Part shown: positions 19,818 through 28,463 of the stretch, in pieces | Numbering within the stretch: position 1 is the stretch's first letter | Layout of the letters: the number at the start of each line of letters is the position of its first letter | DNA from: Sandaracinaceae bacterium | Lineage (GTDB): Bacteria > Myxococcota_A > Polyangia > Polyangiales > Houyiibacteriaceae | DNA: 64,000 bases | Assembly (NCBI GenBank): GCA_016706685.1 | Contig: JADJJE010000018.1 | Span: 124,001-188,000 of the forward strand | Reading direction: 5' to 3' | Translations under genes and position numbers: made by a program | Notes under the pieces: generated by a model | Database searches by the model: none | Seen by the model: the letters and a program-made list of their open reading frames with translations, nothing else | What the model was told of the DNA's origin: nothing

Positions 19818-20720
19818 TCAGTCCTCCGACAGCCAGACCTCGTCGACGGTGATGGCCGACTCTTCGAGGCGGAGGCGAACGTGGTGACGCTCGCCACCGG
19901 CGCGAGTGGCGCGAACGCGGGGGAGTCGGGCGGCGTTGACGTACGTCGTTCCGTCGACCTCGACCGCCCAGGTGCGCAGTCGGCCGTCGTCGAGCGGGTA
20001 ATGCATGTGCCCTGCCACCACGGCGAGCACTCGCAGCCCGCGTGCGCGCGCGTGGTCGACCGCGACCCGCAGGTCGCTGTCGCCGTGATCGCCCTCGCCG
20101 GGATGGAAGTCCCTGCCCCATGGCGCAACGGGGGAAGCGCCGAGGCCAGTCGGCCCGTTGTGGGCGAGGAACACGACCGAGTCCGTCTCGACGCCATCGA
20201 CGAGGGAGACGAGTCGCTCGGCTGACTGGGCCACCGAACCGAGTCCGAAGCGGCTCTGCATCGCCTCTGCGAAGGGCCATTGGTCGCCGCCCATGGCGTA
20301 GGGCCGACCCGAAACGACGGTCACGCCCGACTCGCCGACTGCGACGACGTGCCGGTCGAAGCCAGCGAAGCGTACGTTCGCTCGCCGCGTCGTCGACTCA
20401 CCGCGCGCGACGACGCCTCCGAGGGCCAGGAGCGCCGAGCGGCCCACCTGATGCCCGAACTCCGCACGCAGGAGCGGAGCGTGCTCGCAGTCGTTGTTGC
20501 CCGGCATGACCACGACCGGAGTGCGCAGCTTCGCGATGGTGCGAGCCACCCGAACGTCGGCGTCGCGAGTGCCCGGGCCGAGGTCCCCGACGAACCACAG
20601 CGCCTCATAGCGACACGCATCGAGTTGGTAGACGTCGGTGGCATCGAACGAGCCGTGCAGGTCACCGACCACCCCAATTTCGACCATGGCGGGTGCGGCC
20701 TCGGACGCGGACACGGTCAT
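19818..20720 (-). CDS. Calcineurin-like metallophosphoesterase
   Basis: A 300-residue phosphoesterase with the complete metal-site motif set: GVVGDLHGS near the start, WFVGDLGPG, VVMPGNNDCEH, FLAHNGPTG and VAGHMHYPL near the C-terminus. There is no signal peptide, so it is probably cytoplasmic. The substrate cannot be told; relatives include nucleotide, protein and phospholipid phosphatases. The start overlaps the stop of the upstream CxxCH lipoprotein by 4 bp (ATGA), so the two form an operon. Confidence 0.9.
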   Translation of the reverse strand: MTVSASEAAPAMVEIGVVGDLHGSFDATDVYQLDACRYEALWFVGDLGPGTRDADVRVARTIAKLRTPVVVMPGNNDCEHAPLLRAEFGHQVGRSALLALGGVVARGESTTRRANVRFAGFDRHVVAVGESGVTVVSGRPYAMGGDQWPFAEAMQSRFGLGSVAQSAERLVSLVDGVETDSVVFLAHNGPTGLGASPVAPWGRDFHPGEGDHGDSDLRVAVDHARARGLRVLAVVAGHMHYPLDDGRLRTWAVEVDGTTYVNAARLPRVRATRAGGERHHVRLRLEESAITVDEVWLSED

Positions 20721-21898
20721 TCGAGGCGCGCCCGAAGGTGAGGGGCAAGCGAAGACCGAAAGCCTTCCGTGCTCAGCTCCTGAGCGACGAGCTCGACTTC
20801 ATGAGCGGTTCGGGCGCTGACCGATGCTTCTCCAAAGGCCCAAGAGAATGCGTGCAGGTTGCCGAACCCGGTGGGAGGCACGTCCGGCGCCGGCAGCGAA
20901 GCGGTGAAGTCGAACGTGGAGGTCGCGGGTGTGCTCGAGCCCCGATCGAGCGACGACTGAACGCGAGTCGTGTCCGCCACGTGACATGCGGCACAGCTGA
21001 CCTCCGCGGTGGACACCAGGTTGGGATTGGCGAGCCTGGCGAGGAGATCGACGCCCTGTGTGAACTCGGCCGGGCTGAGCGCCTGGGTGCTGTCGGTGCC
21101 GAGCAACGCGTCCGGAAACCAGGACACCGAGAACGGTGTTCCGAAGCGAAAGCCCATGGACCCCTGGTCCGTGAACGAGTCGCTGGTCGCGGACACCCCC
21201 GGGATGCTCGAGAGCGAGAAGGTTCCATCGTTCGCTCGATCGAACACGCCAAAGAACCAGTTCTTGGAGCGGCCCGTAGCCATGAACGTGAAGCGCGTGA
21301 GGGTGCCTGCTTCGCAAGCGGTGACCAGAGCCGTGCGAATCGACTGAGCGTAGGGGCTCCCGAGGCCTTCACGCAAGAGTCCCGGGTGCACACCGAGCGG
21401 CCCGGCCTCGGAGCCGGTCTCCCGAAGGGCCACGAGCAGGTCCACGAAGTGCTCGTCATCCAGCGTATAGAAGAGGTGAATCGCTGCGTCCGAGAGACTC
21501 GGTGGCTCCGGGTCGTTCGTCAGCGGAAACAGAATCTGCGCCACCAAGCGCACCTGACGCTGGCATGGCGTCACATTGTCGAAGCACGGATCGACTCGCG
21601 CAGAAGTCACGCGAAGCCTCGGATACACGTCCGTCGAACCGGCTCCCTCGGCCAGCCTCGGAAGCTCGCCGCTCGCGTCACCCAGTCGCCCGAACAGCGC
21701 AACTGGAAGGAGCTCTTCGCTCATCGAGATGAGCAGGTCGTCTTCGCCCATCTCGGGATGGGGGAACAAGATCGCCACGTCATTGGCGCTCGGAGCATAG
21801 GCACCCGAGGGAGAGGGGGAGTCCGAGCAGCCAGCCAACGAGACGACGACCAGCGAGAACAGCGTGCGCGCGACCCGGAGCGACATTCGATAGTTCAT
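20717..21898 (-). CDS. Lipoprotein with a single CxxCH motif
   Basis: About 393 residues from the ATG at 21898. A signal with lipobox VSLAGC (Cys near residue 24) is followed by a Ser/Pro-rich linker. The protein has one CAACH near residue 300, in VSCAACHVAD, which is the binding signature for covalent heme c. No clear distal Met ligand or other cytochrome motif is seen. Predicted location is the outer membrane or periplasm. It is translationally coupled to a metallophosphoesterase. It could be a mono-heme protein or a coincidental CxxCH. Confidence 0.7.
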   Translation of the reverse strand: MNYRMSLRVARTLFSLVVVSLAGCSDSPSPSGAYAPSANDVAILFPHPEMGEDDLLISMSEELLPVALFGRLGDASGELPRLAEGAGSTDVYPRLRVTSARVDPCFDNVTPCQRQVRLVAQILFPLTNDPEPPSLSDAAIHLFYTLDDEHFVDLLVALRETGSEAGPLGVHPGLLREGLGSPYAQSIRTALVTACEAGTLTRFTFMATGRSKNWFFGVFDRANDGTFSLSSIPGVSATSDSFTDQGSMGFRFGTPFSVSWFPDALLGTDSTQALSPAEFTQGVDLLARLANPNLVSTAEVSCAACHVADTTRVQSSLDRGSSTPATSTFDFTASLPAPDVPPTGFGNLHAFSWAFGEASVSARTAHEVELVAQELSTEGFRSSLAPHLRARLE

Positions 21899-21996
21899 GT
21901 GAGGTACCAGGGGAGGGTGTCGCCGTCCTAGCACGCTGGGGCATGGCCGTGCCGTGAGCGAGTGCTCTCGGCGCGAGAGCCTGTCATGCTCGCCGG

Positions 21997-22884
21997 GTGC
22001 GACCGCCTCCGCTCCCGCTTGCGCCTCGAAACCTCGTCACGGCCGCGGACGTGCAGATGGAGCTGGCGCGGCTGTTCGGGGGCACGTTCGAGCGCGACCT
22101 GGTCGTCTCGGTCTACGGCGACGAAGACGCCGAGGGGGCCGTGTCCACCTTCCACGAGCTCATGCGCTCACTCGAGATGCACGGCGGCGCCGAGGCTGGG
22201 CCACGGTTTCAAGACGCCATCGTCGAGCCTCCCAACGCCACCACCATCGAGCGCGCGCTGCTCACACTGAGTCATGCGGACCGCCAGCGACGATTGCTGG
22301 ATCAAGTGCTCACCACGTTCGGGCACCACCTCATCGACCCGCTCGGCGCCGTGCTCAACGCGGGCCCCGACGGCGCCCTCATGCGCGAGCTGACCACCGT
22401 GCGCGAGCGTGTCATCGCGGACCTGGGCGCGCTGCGGGTCACGCCCGAGACGCGCTCCATCGTCATCGCCGATGTCAGCAAGCTGCTGAGCGACGACTAC
22501 CTGGCCATGATGGTGGAGCACGAAGAGCGCGAGCTACGGCCGCGCGTGAGAGAGCTGGCTCAGGAGATCCTGCGGCTGATCGGCGACATCTTCCATCACG
22601 CGCTCGGCCGCTGGCCGGAGCACGCACGCTCCATCGCGCACGCGGTGCGGCGGCGCCTCTCCGGGGAGGTGCGCCTGGCCGAGCTGCCCCACCTGCTCCG
22701 TGAGCAGGTGCTGGACGGCATCGAAGAGTTCCTCTGGGTGGAGACCAGCAACGACATCGAGGGCGCCCTCCGGTCCATGTTCGCAGCGCGCCGGGGCATC
22801 GTGGACGAGCCGCCCACCCTCGAGCGCAGCGCCTACCGCTCGTTCGCGGTGGGCTGCTGGAAGCTGATGACCGAGCACGCCTGA
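21997..22884 (+). CDS. Helical cytoplasmic protein of unknown function
   Basis: A 295-residue protein starting at a GTG; no better start is visible. It has no signal peptide, no membrane segment and no catalytic motif that I recognise. The sequence is largely helical and rich in Arg, Glu and Leu. Around EHEERELRPRVRELAQEILRL it has a charged amphipathic helix, and short helical units continue to the end (SAYRSFAVGCWKLMTEHA). It is divergent from the CxxCH lipoprotein across about 100 bp. Codon choice resembles neighbouring genes, so I believe it is real. Confidence 0.6.
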   Translation: MRPPPLPLAPRNLVTAADVQMELARLFGGTFERDLVVSVYGDEDAEGAVSTFHELMRSLEMHGGAEAGPRFQDAIVEPPNATTIERALLTLSHADRQRRLLDQVLTTFGHHLIDPLGAVLNAGPDGALMRELTTVRERVIADLGALRVTPETRSIVIADVSKLLSDDYLAMMVEHEERELRPRVRELAQEILRLIGDIFHHALGRWPEHARSIAHAVRRRLSGEVRLAELPHLLREQVLDGIEEFLWVETSNDIEGALRSMFAARRGIVDEPPTLERSAYRSFAVGCWKLMTEHA

Positions 22885-22891
22885 GCGCGGC

Positions 22892-22984
22892 TCAGAGCCA
22901 CCAGCGGAGCAAGTGGGCCCACCAGGGCGCGGGTCGCTCGCGGGGTTCCCAGTCGTGTTCGGCCATGTTCGTCGTGCTCGCCAT
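22892..22984 (-). CDS. Possible 30-residue small protein
   Basis: A short ORF, ATG at 22982-22984, preceded on its strand by AAGGAGC six bases upstream, a good ribosome site. The product is acidic and polar at the start (AEHDWEPRERP) and ends with a Trp-rich amphipathic stretch, PWWAHLLRWWL. The tail could lie on or in the membrane. No family is recognised. A second small ORF with its own ribosome site lies just upstream on the same strand. Confidence 0.4.
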   Translation of the reverse strand: MASTTNMAEHDWEPRERPAPWWAHLLRWWL

Positions 22985-23097
22985 GTCCTGCTCCTTCGCT
23001 CTCTGACGCGCGTTCCATCACGCGTCTCGCCATCCTCGCGCCGCTGCGATCCCGGACCAAATTTCGTGTGACGCAGCGCGGCAACGGGTGGGATGCG

Positions 23098-23229
23098 TCA
23101 GAGCCCCGTGTCGTCCGCGCCTCGGCTCAGCACGTAGGAGACGGCGCGCGTGAGCATGCCCCCACGCTTCGAAGCCAACACCTTCACGATTGCCACAAAG
23201 AGCACGCTGCGTCCGTTGTCCATATCCAT
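23098..23229 (-). CDS. Possible 43-residue small protein
   Basis: A short ORF with ATG at 23227-23229 and a GAAGG ribosome site about 6 nt upstream. The product has a hydrophobic core SVLFVAIVKVLAS, a basic turn KRGG, a second amphipathic segment LTRAVSYVLSRG and an acidic end. A small membrane-associated protein is plausible. It lies in the roughly 510-bp gap between the 295-residue protein and the aldehyde dehydrogenase gene, and I see nothing else convincing in that gap. Confidence 0.38.
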   Translation of the reverse strand: MDMDNGRSVLFVAIVKVLASKRGGMLTRAVSYVLSRGADDTGL

Positions 23230-23397
23230 GGTCTGCCTTCTTTCGTGGGGCGGTCTCGCTGACCGTCTTCCCCTCTAGATGCGGGGTGCGTTCGAAACGG
23301 CTCAAAAAAAGATCCGGTGGGCTCCGCGTCATTTCTGGGTGGTGCGTCTCCGCGCCAGCTCTGGTAACTTCCGTATCCCTGTAAGAGGAGCCCGCCG

Positions 23398-24807
23398 ATG
23401 GAACAGACTCAGACCCGCTCACAGAAGACCACCTCGACGCCGTCCATCGCGGACCTGGTGTCGCGCACCCGGGAGCGCTTCGACACCGGCATGACCCGCT
23501 CGCTGCGCTGGCGCCTCGCGCAGCTCGACGGCCTCGCGCGCTTCCTGGTGGAGCGTGAGTCGGAGATCTACGACGCGCTGGCCGCCGACGTGGGCAAGCC
23601 GCGCTTCGAGGCCTACCTCGCCGAGATCGGCTACATGAAGACCGACATCGAGCACACCAAGAAGCACCTGCGCGAGTGGGCCGCTCCGCAAGAGGTGCCC
23701 ACGCCCATGGTGGTTCAGCCCGGCAAGAGCGAGATTCACAAAGACCCGCTCGGCGTGGTGCTCATCATCGCGCCGTGGAACTACCCCTTCCAGCTCATGA
23801 TGGCGCCGCTGGTGGGTGCCATCGCGGCCGGCAACTGCGCCGTGCTCAAGCCGTCGGAAGTGGCGCCGGCCACGTCGGCGCTGTTCGCCAAGTTCATCCC
23901 GCGCTACGTGGACCCCGACTGCTTCCCCGTGGTGGAGGGCGCCGTGAAGGAGACCACCGAGCTGCTCCACGAGCAGTTCGACCACATCTTCTACACGGGC
24001 AACGGCAGCGTGGGCCGCATCGTCATGGCCGCGGCGGCCAAGCACCTCACGCCCGTCACGCTCGAGCTGGGCGGCAAGAGCCCGGTCATCGTGGACAGCA
24101 CGGCGGACCTCGACATCACCGCCAAGCGCATCGTGTGGGCCAAGTTCGTGAACGCCGGCCAGACCTGCGTGGCGCCGGACTACATCCTGGTGGAAGACCG
24201 CGTGCACGACGCGCTGGTGCACCGCATGGTCGCGTGCATCCGCGAGTTCTACGGCGACGACCCGCAGCAGAGCCCGGACTTCGCGCGCGTGGTCAACGCA
24301 CGTCACCACCAGCGCCTCATGAAGCTGCTGGGCGCGGGTGAGATCGTGGCGGGTGGCAAGGGCGACGAGGCCGACCGCTACATCGCGCCCACCATCATCA
24401 AGGACGTGCCGGAAGACGCGCCGGTCATGCAGGACGAGATCTTCGGGCCCATCCTGCCCGTGCTCTCGGTGCCCAGCGTGGACGCCGCCATGGCCTTCAT
24501 CAACCGCCGGCCGAAGCCCCTGGCGCTCTACCTCTTCTCGAGCGACGAGCGCACGCACGAGCGCGTGCTCAAGCGCACCACCTCGGGCGGCGTCACCATC
24601 AACCACGGCTGGTTGCACTTGGGCGTGCCGGACCTGCCGTTCGGCGGCGTGGGCGAGAGCGGCATGGGCGCGTACCACGGCAAGCGCAGCTTCGACGTGT
24701 TCAGTCACCAGAAGGCCGTCTTGCGCAAGGGCACGCGCGTGGACCCGCCGGTCATGTACCCGCCCTACTCCGAGTGGAAGCAGAAGCTCGTGGCGCTGCT
24801 GGCCTGA
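23398..24807 (+). CDS. Aldehyde dehydrogenase, class 3 / fatty-aldehyde type
   Basis: A 469-residue NAD(P)-dependent aldehyde dehydrogenase. Signatures: PLGVVLIIAPWNYPF, AAGNCAVLKPSE, FYTGNGSVGRIV, TLELGGKSPVIVD with the catalytic Glu, NAGQTCVAPDY with the catalytic Cys, and QDEIFGPILPV. The length and the C-terminal extension (FGGVGESGMGAYHGKRSFDVFSH) fit the ALDH3 group, which oxidises medium- and long-chain or aromatic aldehydes. AAGAGGAG lies 8 nt before the ATG. It appears monocistronic; the next gene is convergent. Confidence 0.92.
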   Translation: MEQTQTRSQKTTSTPSIADLVSRTRERFDTGMTRSLRWRLAQLDGLARFLVERESEIYDALAADVGKPRFEAYLAEIGYMKTDIEHTKKHLREWAAPQEVPTPMVVQPGKSEIHKDPLGVVLIIAPWNYPFQLMMAPLVGAIAAGNCAVLKPSEVAPATSALFAKFIPRYVDPDCFPVVEGAVKETTELLHEQFDHIFYTGNGSVGRIVMAAAAKHLTPVTLELGGKSPVIVDSTADLDITAKRIVWAKFVNAGQTCVAPDYILVEDRVHDALVHRMVACIREFYGDDPQQSPDFARVVNARHHQRLMKLLGAGEIVAGGKGDEADRYIAPTIIKDVPEDAPVMQDEIFGPILPVLSVPSVDAAMAFINRRPKPLALYLFSSDERTHERVLKRTTSGGVTINHGWLHLGVPDLPFGGVGESGMGAYHGKRSFDVFSHQKAVLRKGTRVDPPVMYPPYSEWKQKLVALLA

Positions 24808-24853
24808 GCCGCCAGCGCTTCCGCCGATAACCAGGAGCCCTGGCGCGCATGCG

Positions 24854-26128
24854 TCAGGGCTTCTTCTTGACGTCCTCGGTGGTGACGCCCACGTGCAGGT
24901 ACACGCCGGTGCTCGGCCGCGGAGGCCCGAGCGATGGACGGCGCGAGTCGGCGGTTGGCGCCTGGCTCTGCCCCACCATGGTGTCCTCGGCCTCGAACTC
25001 GTTCTCTTCGCTGGGCGCGCCCGCCGCAGCCAGCGCCAGGCCGTCGAGGTCGGTGGACTGTTCCGCAGGGGGGGACGAGCTCCGACGCGGTGGTGGCGCA
25101 GAGCTGTTGTAGCGGCCCGGCGGCAGCGACGTCCTCGGCCCGGGCGGCACGCTGACACGGGCGGCCGGCACCGGGGACACGAGCGACCCGTCCTTCTCGC
25201 GCTCTGAGCCCGGGGGAAACGCTTCGGCCAGGTACGCGCCCACGCGCGCGGTGCCCAGCTGGATGCGCTGCGCCGCCGCGAACCCTTCGATTTGCCGCTG
25301 CAGCACGTCGGCGCTGGCGGGGCGCGAGCTCGGATCACGCGCCAAGGCGCCCGCGAGGATCTCGTCGAGCACCGCCGGAAAGCCGCTGCGCCGGGTGCTG
25401 GCAGGCGGGGCGTCCACGTCCATGAGCGCACGCCGGAGGCGCTCGCCGCGGCCGTCGTAGAGCCGCACGCCGGTGGTCATCTCGTAGAGCAGCACGCCCA
25501 GCACGAACACGTCGGCGCGCCGGTCGGGGGGCTCGCTGCCCAGGATCTGCTCGGGGGCCATGTAGCCCGCCGCGCCTCGCCCGTCGCTGCCGGTGGCGTC
25601 CAGGTCCGAGCGCGGCACCGCGCACCCGAAGTCCATGAGGCGCGCCAGGCCGTCGCGGCCCAGCACCACGTTCTCGGGCGCGAGGTTGCGGTGCACCAGC
25701 TCGCTGCGCTGGCCGTAGGCGTTGGTGAGCTCGTGCATGTGGTGCACGGCCGCGCAGAGCTGGCTGACCACCGACAGCGCGAGCGCCATGGGCAGCGGCG
25801 TGGCGCGCTCGCGCTCGGTCTCCATGACCCACTTGAGCGTGGGCCCGGGAATGAACTCGAGCGCGATGAACCAGGCGCCAGACTTCGGGTCGCGCTGCAA
25901 GTCGTACACGTGCGGGATGCTGCGTTGACGAAGGCGCGCCAACAGCAGCGCCTCACCCTGGAAGGCCCGGAGCGCGCTCGTCTCCGTGGTGAGCGCATCT
26001 TTCAAGCGCTTGACCAGCACCTCGCGGACGAAGCCTCCGTCTCCGTGTTGGAGCGCGGTATAGGCATCGCACAGGTCATTGTCGCCGAGTCGGCGAACGA
26101 GCTGGTAGCGGCCGAGCCTCTCTTCCAT
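24854..26128 (-). CDS. Ser/Thr kinase-fold protein, probably a pseudokinase
   Basis: A 424-residue protein with an N-terminal kinase fold (about 8-275) and a Ser/Pro-rich C-terminal tail of about 150 residues with no membrane segment. The VAVK-type Lys40 is present and the metal Asp166 sits in MDFG. But the glycine loop reads LGDNDLCDA, with no GxGxxG, and the catalytic HRD is HRN (His146-Arg147-Asn148 in LVHRNLAPENV). Loss of the catalytic base and of the Gly loop suggests a binding or scaffold role. APEQ and ADVFVLGVLLYEM are kept. The protein is divergently transcribed from the DUF4442 gene, about 66 bp away. Confidence 0.85.
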   Translation of the reverse strand: MEERLGRYQLVRRLGDNDLCDAYTALQHGDGGFVREVLVKRLKDALTTETSALRAFQGEALLLARLRQRSIPHVYDLQRDPKSGAWFIALEFIPGPTLKWVMETERERATPLPMALALSVVSQLCAAVHHMHELTNAYGQRSELVHRNLAPENVVLGRDGLARLMDFGCAVPRSDLDATGSDGRGAAGYMAPEQILGSEPPDRRADVFVLGVLLYEMTTGVRLYDGRGERLRRALMDVDAPPASTRRSGFPAVLDEILAGALARDPSSRPASADVLQRQIEGFAAAQRIQLGTARVGAYLAEAFPPGSEREKDGSLVSPVPAARVSVPPGPRTSLPPGRYNSSAPPPRRSSSPPAEQSTDLDGLALAAAGAPSEENEFEAEDTMVGQSQAPTADSRRPSLGPPRPSTGVYLHVGVTTEDVKKKP

Positions 26129-26194
26129 TGGCGCTCATCGTAGCCCTCTTTGCGCCGCCAGCGTCCCACAATCGAATGTGGCACAGTCCCGCCC

Positions 26195-26746
26195 ATGGCC
26201 GATTCTGCTCTTCGTAGCGCGCTCTCGCGCGTGCCCGGCGCCGACAAGGCGCTGCCCTTCCTGGACATCGACGGTCCGGTCAACGTGGTGCGCATCGCCT
26301 GGGACCGCCTGCGCGGGCTGCCTTACGGGAACGTAGTGTTCAGCCGCATGATCGGCCGCGCGGCGCCCTACACGGGCAGCATCCGTGCTGTGGTCACGGA
26401 CCTGACCGAGGGACACAGCCAGGTGGTGCTCAAGGACCGCCCGGAGCTGCGCAACCACCTCGACTGCGTGCACGCCATCACCCTCGCCAACCTGGCGGAG
26501 ATGACGGGCAACGTGGCGCTGGCCTACGGGCTGCCCGACGACGCGCGCTTCATCGTGGCGGGTATGGACCTCGAGTATGTGAAGAAGGCGCGGGGCACCA
26601 TCACGGCCACCAGCGACTTTCCGCCCATTCGCACTTCGGCGGTGTCGCACCACGACATCCCCGTGGTCATGAAGAACGCCGCCGGCGAGGTGGTCACGCG
26701 CGCCACGCTGCGCACCCAGGTTGGTCCCAAGCGCAAGCGCGCCTAG
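26195..26746 (+). CDS. DUF4442 hotdog-fold protein, thioesterase-like
   Basis: A 183-residue protein matching the DUF4442 / PaaI-like hotdog pattern: PYGNVVFSRMIGRAAPYTGSI (quoted as GNVVFSRMIGRAAPYTGS), RPELRNHLDCVHAITLANLAE, DLEYVKKARGTI and DIPVVMKNAAGEVV. The NH-x5-HA segment corresponds to the usual hotdog active-site region. Relatives hydrolyse acyl-CoA, and the acyl group here is unknown. The ATG at 26195 was chosen over an upstream alternative that would read through the intergenic region. Downstream begins a repeat-rich gap. Confidence 0.8.
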   Translation: MADSALRSALSRVPGADKALPFLDIDGPVNVVRIAWDRLRGLPYGNVVFSRMIGRAAPYTGSIRAVVTDLTEGHSQVVLKDRPELRNHLDCVHAITLANLAEMTGNVALAYGLPDDARFIVAGMDLEYVKKARGTITATSDFPPIRTSAVSHHDIPVVMKNAAGEVVTRATLRTQVGPKRKRA

Positions 26747-26831
26747 AGGAAGCCGAACCCATCCCGTCGACGTTGACGTTGTCGTGGGCGTCGTCGTGGT
26801 CCTTGACGGCGACGGCGACGGCGACGGCTAT

Positions 26832-27255
26832 CGACTCGTCGCAAGTGCAGTGGCGACCAAGGGACGGTTCGGAGGGTTTGGGTGGGCTTCGGCTGTCGAT
26901 GAATACAGCCTGTTTCAGGCACTTGGGCACCCCCGGCTGAAGCCGAGGGCAGCAAACCAGGCCCCGGCGACCTGAAAGTCCGCCCGAGGCGGACTAACTG
27001 GAAGCGAGGTTGACGACCGTCCTACCAAGGTTACCCGGACACCCCATGCCGCGAGGCTCCTCAGACCTTCTGCGTCCGGGTACCTCGGGTAGAACACACC
27101 CTGCTGTCAGCCACGTAGTCCGCGCCGTCAGGCGGGGACTTTAAGACTATCCATGCGTGGTTTGCTGCCCTCGGCTTCAGCCGGGGGTGCCCCAATTCGC
27201 CTTCCCAGAAGCCGATTCGGCTTGCCGGTCACCACCCAGGACTTGGGACGAGTCG
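26832..27255. repeat. Nested inverted-repeat element, copy A (MITE-like)
   Basis: This element fills most of the 625-bp gap 26747-27371. The outer ends are inverted: CGACTCGTCGCAAGT (26832-26846) against a near match ending in GACGAGTCG (27240-27255). Inside are two perfect 34-bp inverted arms (26925-26958 and 27159-27192), each carrying CGGCTGAAGCCG. An AGTCC-hairpin-GGACT motif follows near 26980-26997, mirrored near 27118-27142. (GACGGC)n lies just left (26805-26828) and (GACAAC)n just right (27275-27312). It has no coding capacity. Confidence 0.75.
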
Positions 27256-27371
27256 CCGTCAAGGCCCACGTTTGCGACAACGACAACGACAACGATAACG
27301 ACAACGACAACGTCGACGTCGAGGGAGCGTGTGGGGGTCCTCGTGGTCGGTTCAGCCCTGCCGTAGGGGCT

Positions 27372-28463
27372 TCACCGGCTCCCGGGAGGCTCCGAGTTGG
27401 TGCGCCCGGTCTGCGACGACGGCAGGGTGCCCAGGCGCTTGGCGCGGTCCTGCCACTTGGCGCGCGCCATCTCGCGCATGTCCTGCACGGCGTCGGCCTC
27501 GTCCACGATCTCCATGCCCAGCACCGTCTCGATGACGTCTTCCATGGTGACCAGGCCGTCCACGCCGCCGTGCTCGTCGCTCACCACGGCGATGTGCTCG
27601 CGCGAGTCCAGCATGCGCTCGAAGAGCGCCGGCACGGGCAGGGTGGAGGGCACGATCAGGTGGTCTCGCACGAACTCGCCCACGACGCGGTGGTGATCTT
27701 GGCGCGCCGCGCGCAGCAGGATCTCGTTCTTGAGCACGTAGCCGATGATGTTGTCGATGCCGCCGCGCCCCACCGGGATGCGCGAGAAGTTCATGGCGCC
27801 GGGCTTGTCCAGCACCTCGGCCAGCGTGGTCTTCTCGTCCAGCCAGAAGACCACCGTGCGCGGCGTCATGATGTCGCGCGCTCGCAGGGTGCCGCAGTGG
27901 ATGAGGCTGCGCAGGATGCGCGACTCGGTGGGGTCGATGGTGCCGCCCGCTTCCGCGAGGCCCGCCATGGCCGCGATCTCGGCGCGCGAGATGGACGGAG
28001 TGGGCTCGCGCCCGCGCTTGATGGCCATGGTGATCAGGTCGCTGAGCCACACCAGCGGCAGCATGAGCTTGATCATGGGGGGCAACACGTAGGCCACGGG
28101 GACGACGAAGCGCTGCCAGTAGACCGCGCCCAGCGTCTTGGGGATGAGCTCCGAGAGCACCAGGATGAGGAGCGTCAACACGGCGGACGCGATGGCCAGC
28201 TTGTCCGACCCCCAGATGCGCGCGGCCTCGGCACCGGCACCCGCGGCGCCGAGGGTGTGCGCCATGGTGTTCAGGCTGAGGATGGCGGCCAGCGGCCGGT
28301 CCACATCGGCCTTGAGGTGCCGGAGCTTGGCCCCCACGTGAGGGTGTGCCTCTTCGTAGTGGGCCTGGAACGACGGGGTGATGCTCAGCAGCGAGGCTTC
28401 GAGCAGCGAGCACGTGAACGACACGCCGAGGGCGACGCTGATGTAGATCAGCAGCAGGGTCAT
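27372..28463 (-). CDS. CNNM/CorB-like membrane protein with CBS domains
   Basis: A 363-residue protein with an N-terminal DUF21/CNNM membrane domain (hydrophobic segments at about 2-22, 60-85, 85-105 and 115-140, with SELIPKTLG). A CBS pair follows at about 190-310 (ARDIMTPRTVVFWLD, SRIPVGRGGIDNIIGYV, GLVTMEDVIETVLGMEIVDEAD). Such proteins export or sense Mg2+ or other divalent ions. The C-terminal CorC/HlyC transporter-associated domain is missing. The ATG at 28463 overlaps the NDH-2 stop by 4 bp, so it is second in a two-gene operon. Confidence 0.88.
   Translation of the reverse strand: MTLLLIYISVALGVSFTCSLLEASLLSITPSFQAHYEEAHPHVGAKLRHLKADVDRPLAAILSLNTMAHTLGAAGAGAEAARIWGSDKLAIASAVLTLLILVLSELIPKTLGAVYWQRFVVPVAYVLPPMIKLMLPLVWLSDLITMAIKRGREPTPSISRAEIAAMAGLAEAGGTIDPTESRILRSLIHCGTLRARDIMTPRTVVFWLDEKTTLAEVLDKPGAMNFSRIPVGRGGIDNIIGYVLKNEILLRAARQDHHRVVGEFVRDHLIVPSTLPVPALFERMLDSREHIAVVSDEHGGVDGLVTMEDVIETVLGMEIVDEADAVQDMREMARAKWQDRAKRLGTLPSSQTGRTNSEPPGSR

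Noticed and set aside
23419..25431. 670-residue minus-strand open frame
   Set aside because: Antisense to the aldehyde dehydrogenase and out of frame with the kinase-like gene; composition is typical of a shadow.
27275..27312. (GACAAC)n tract considered as a CRISPR-like array
   Set aside because: Units are 6 bp without spacers; there are no cas genes. It is a simple-sequence repeat.
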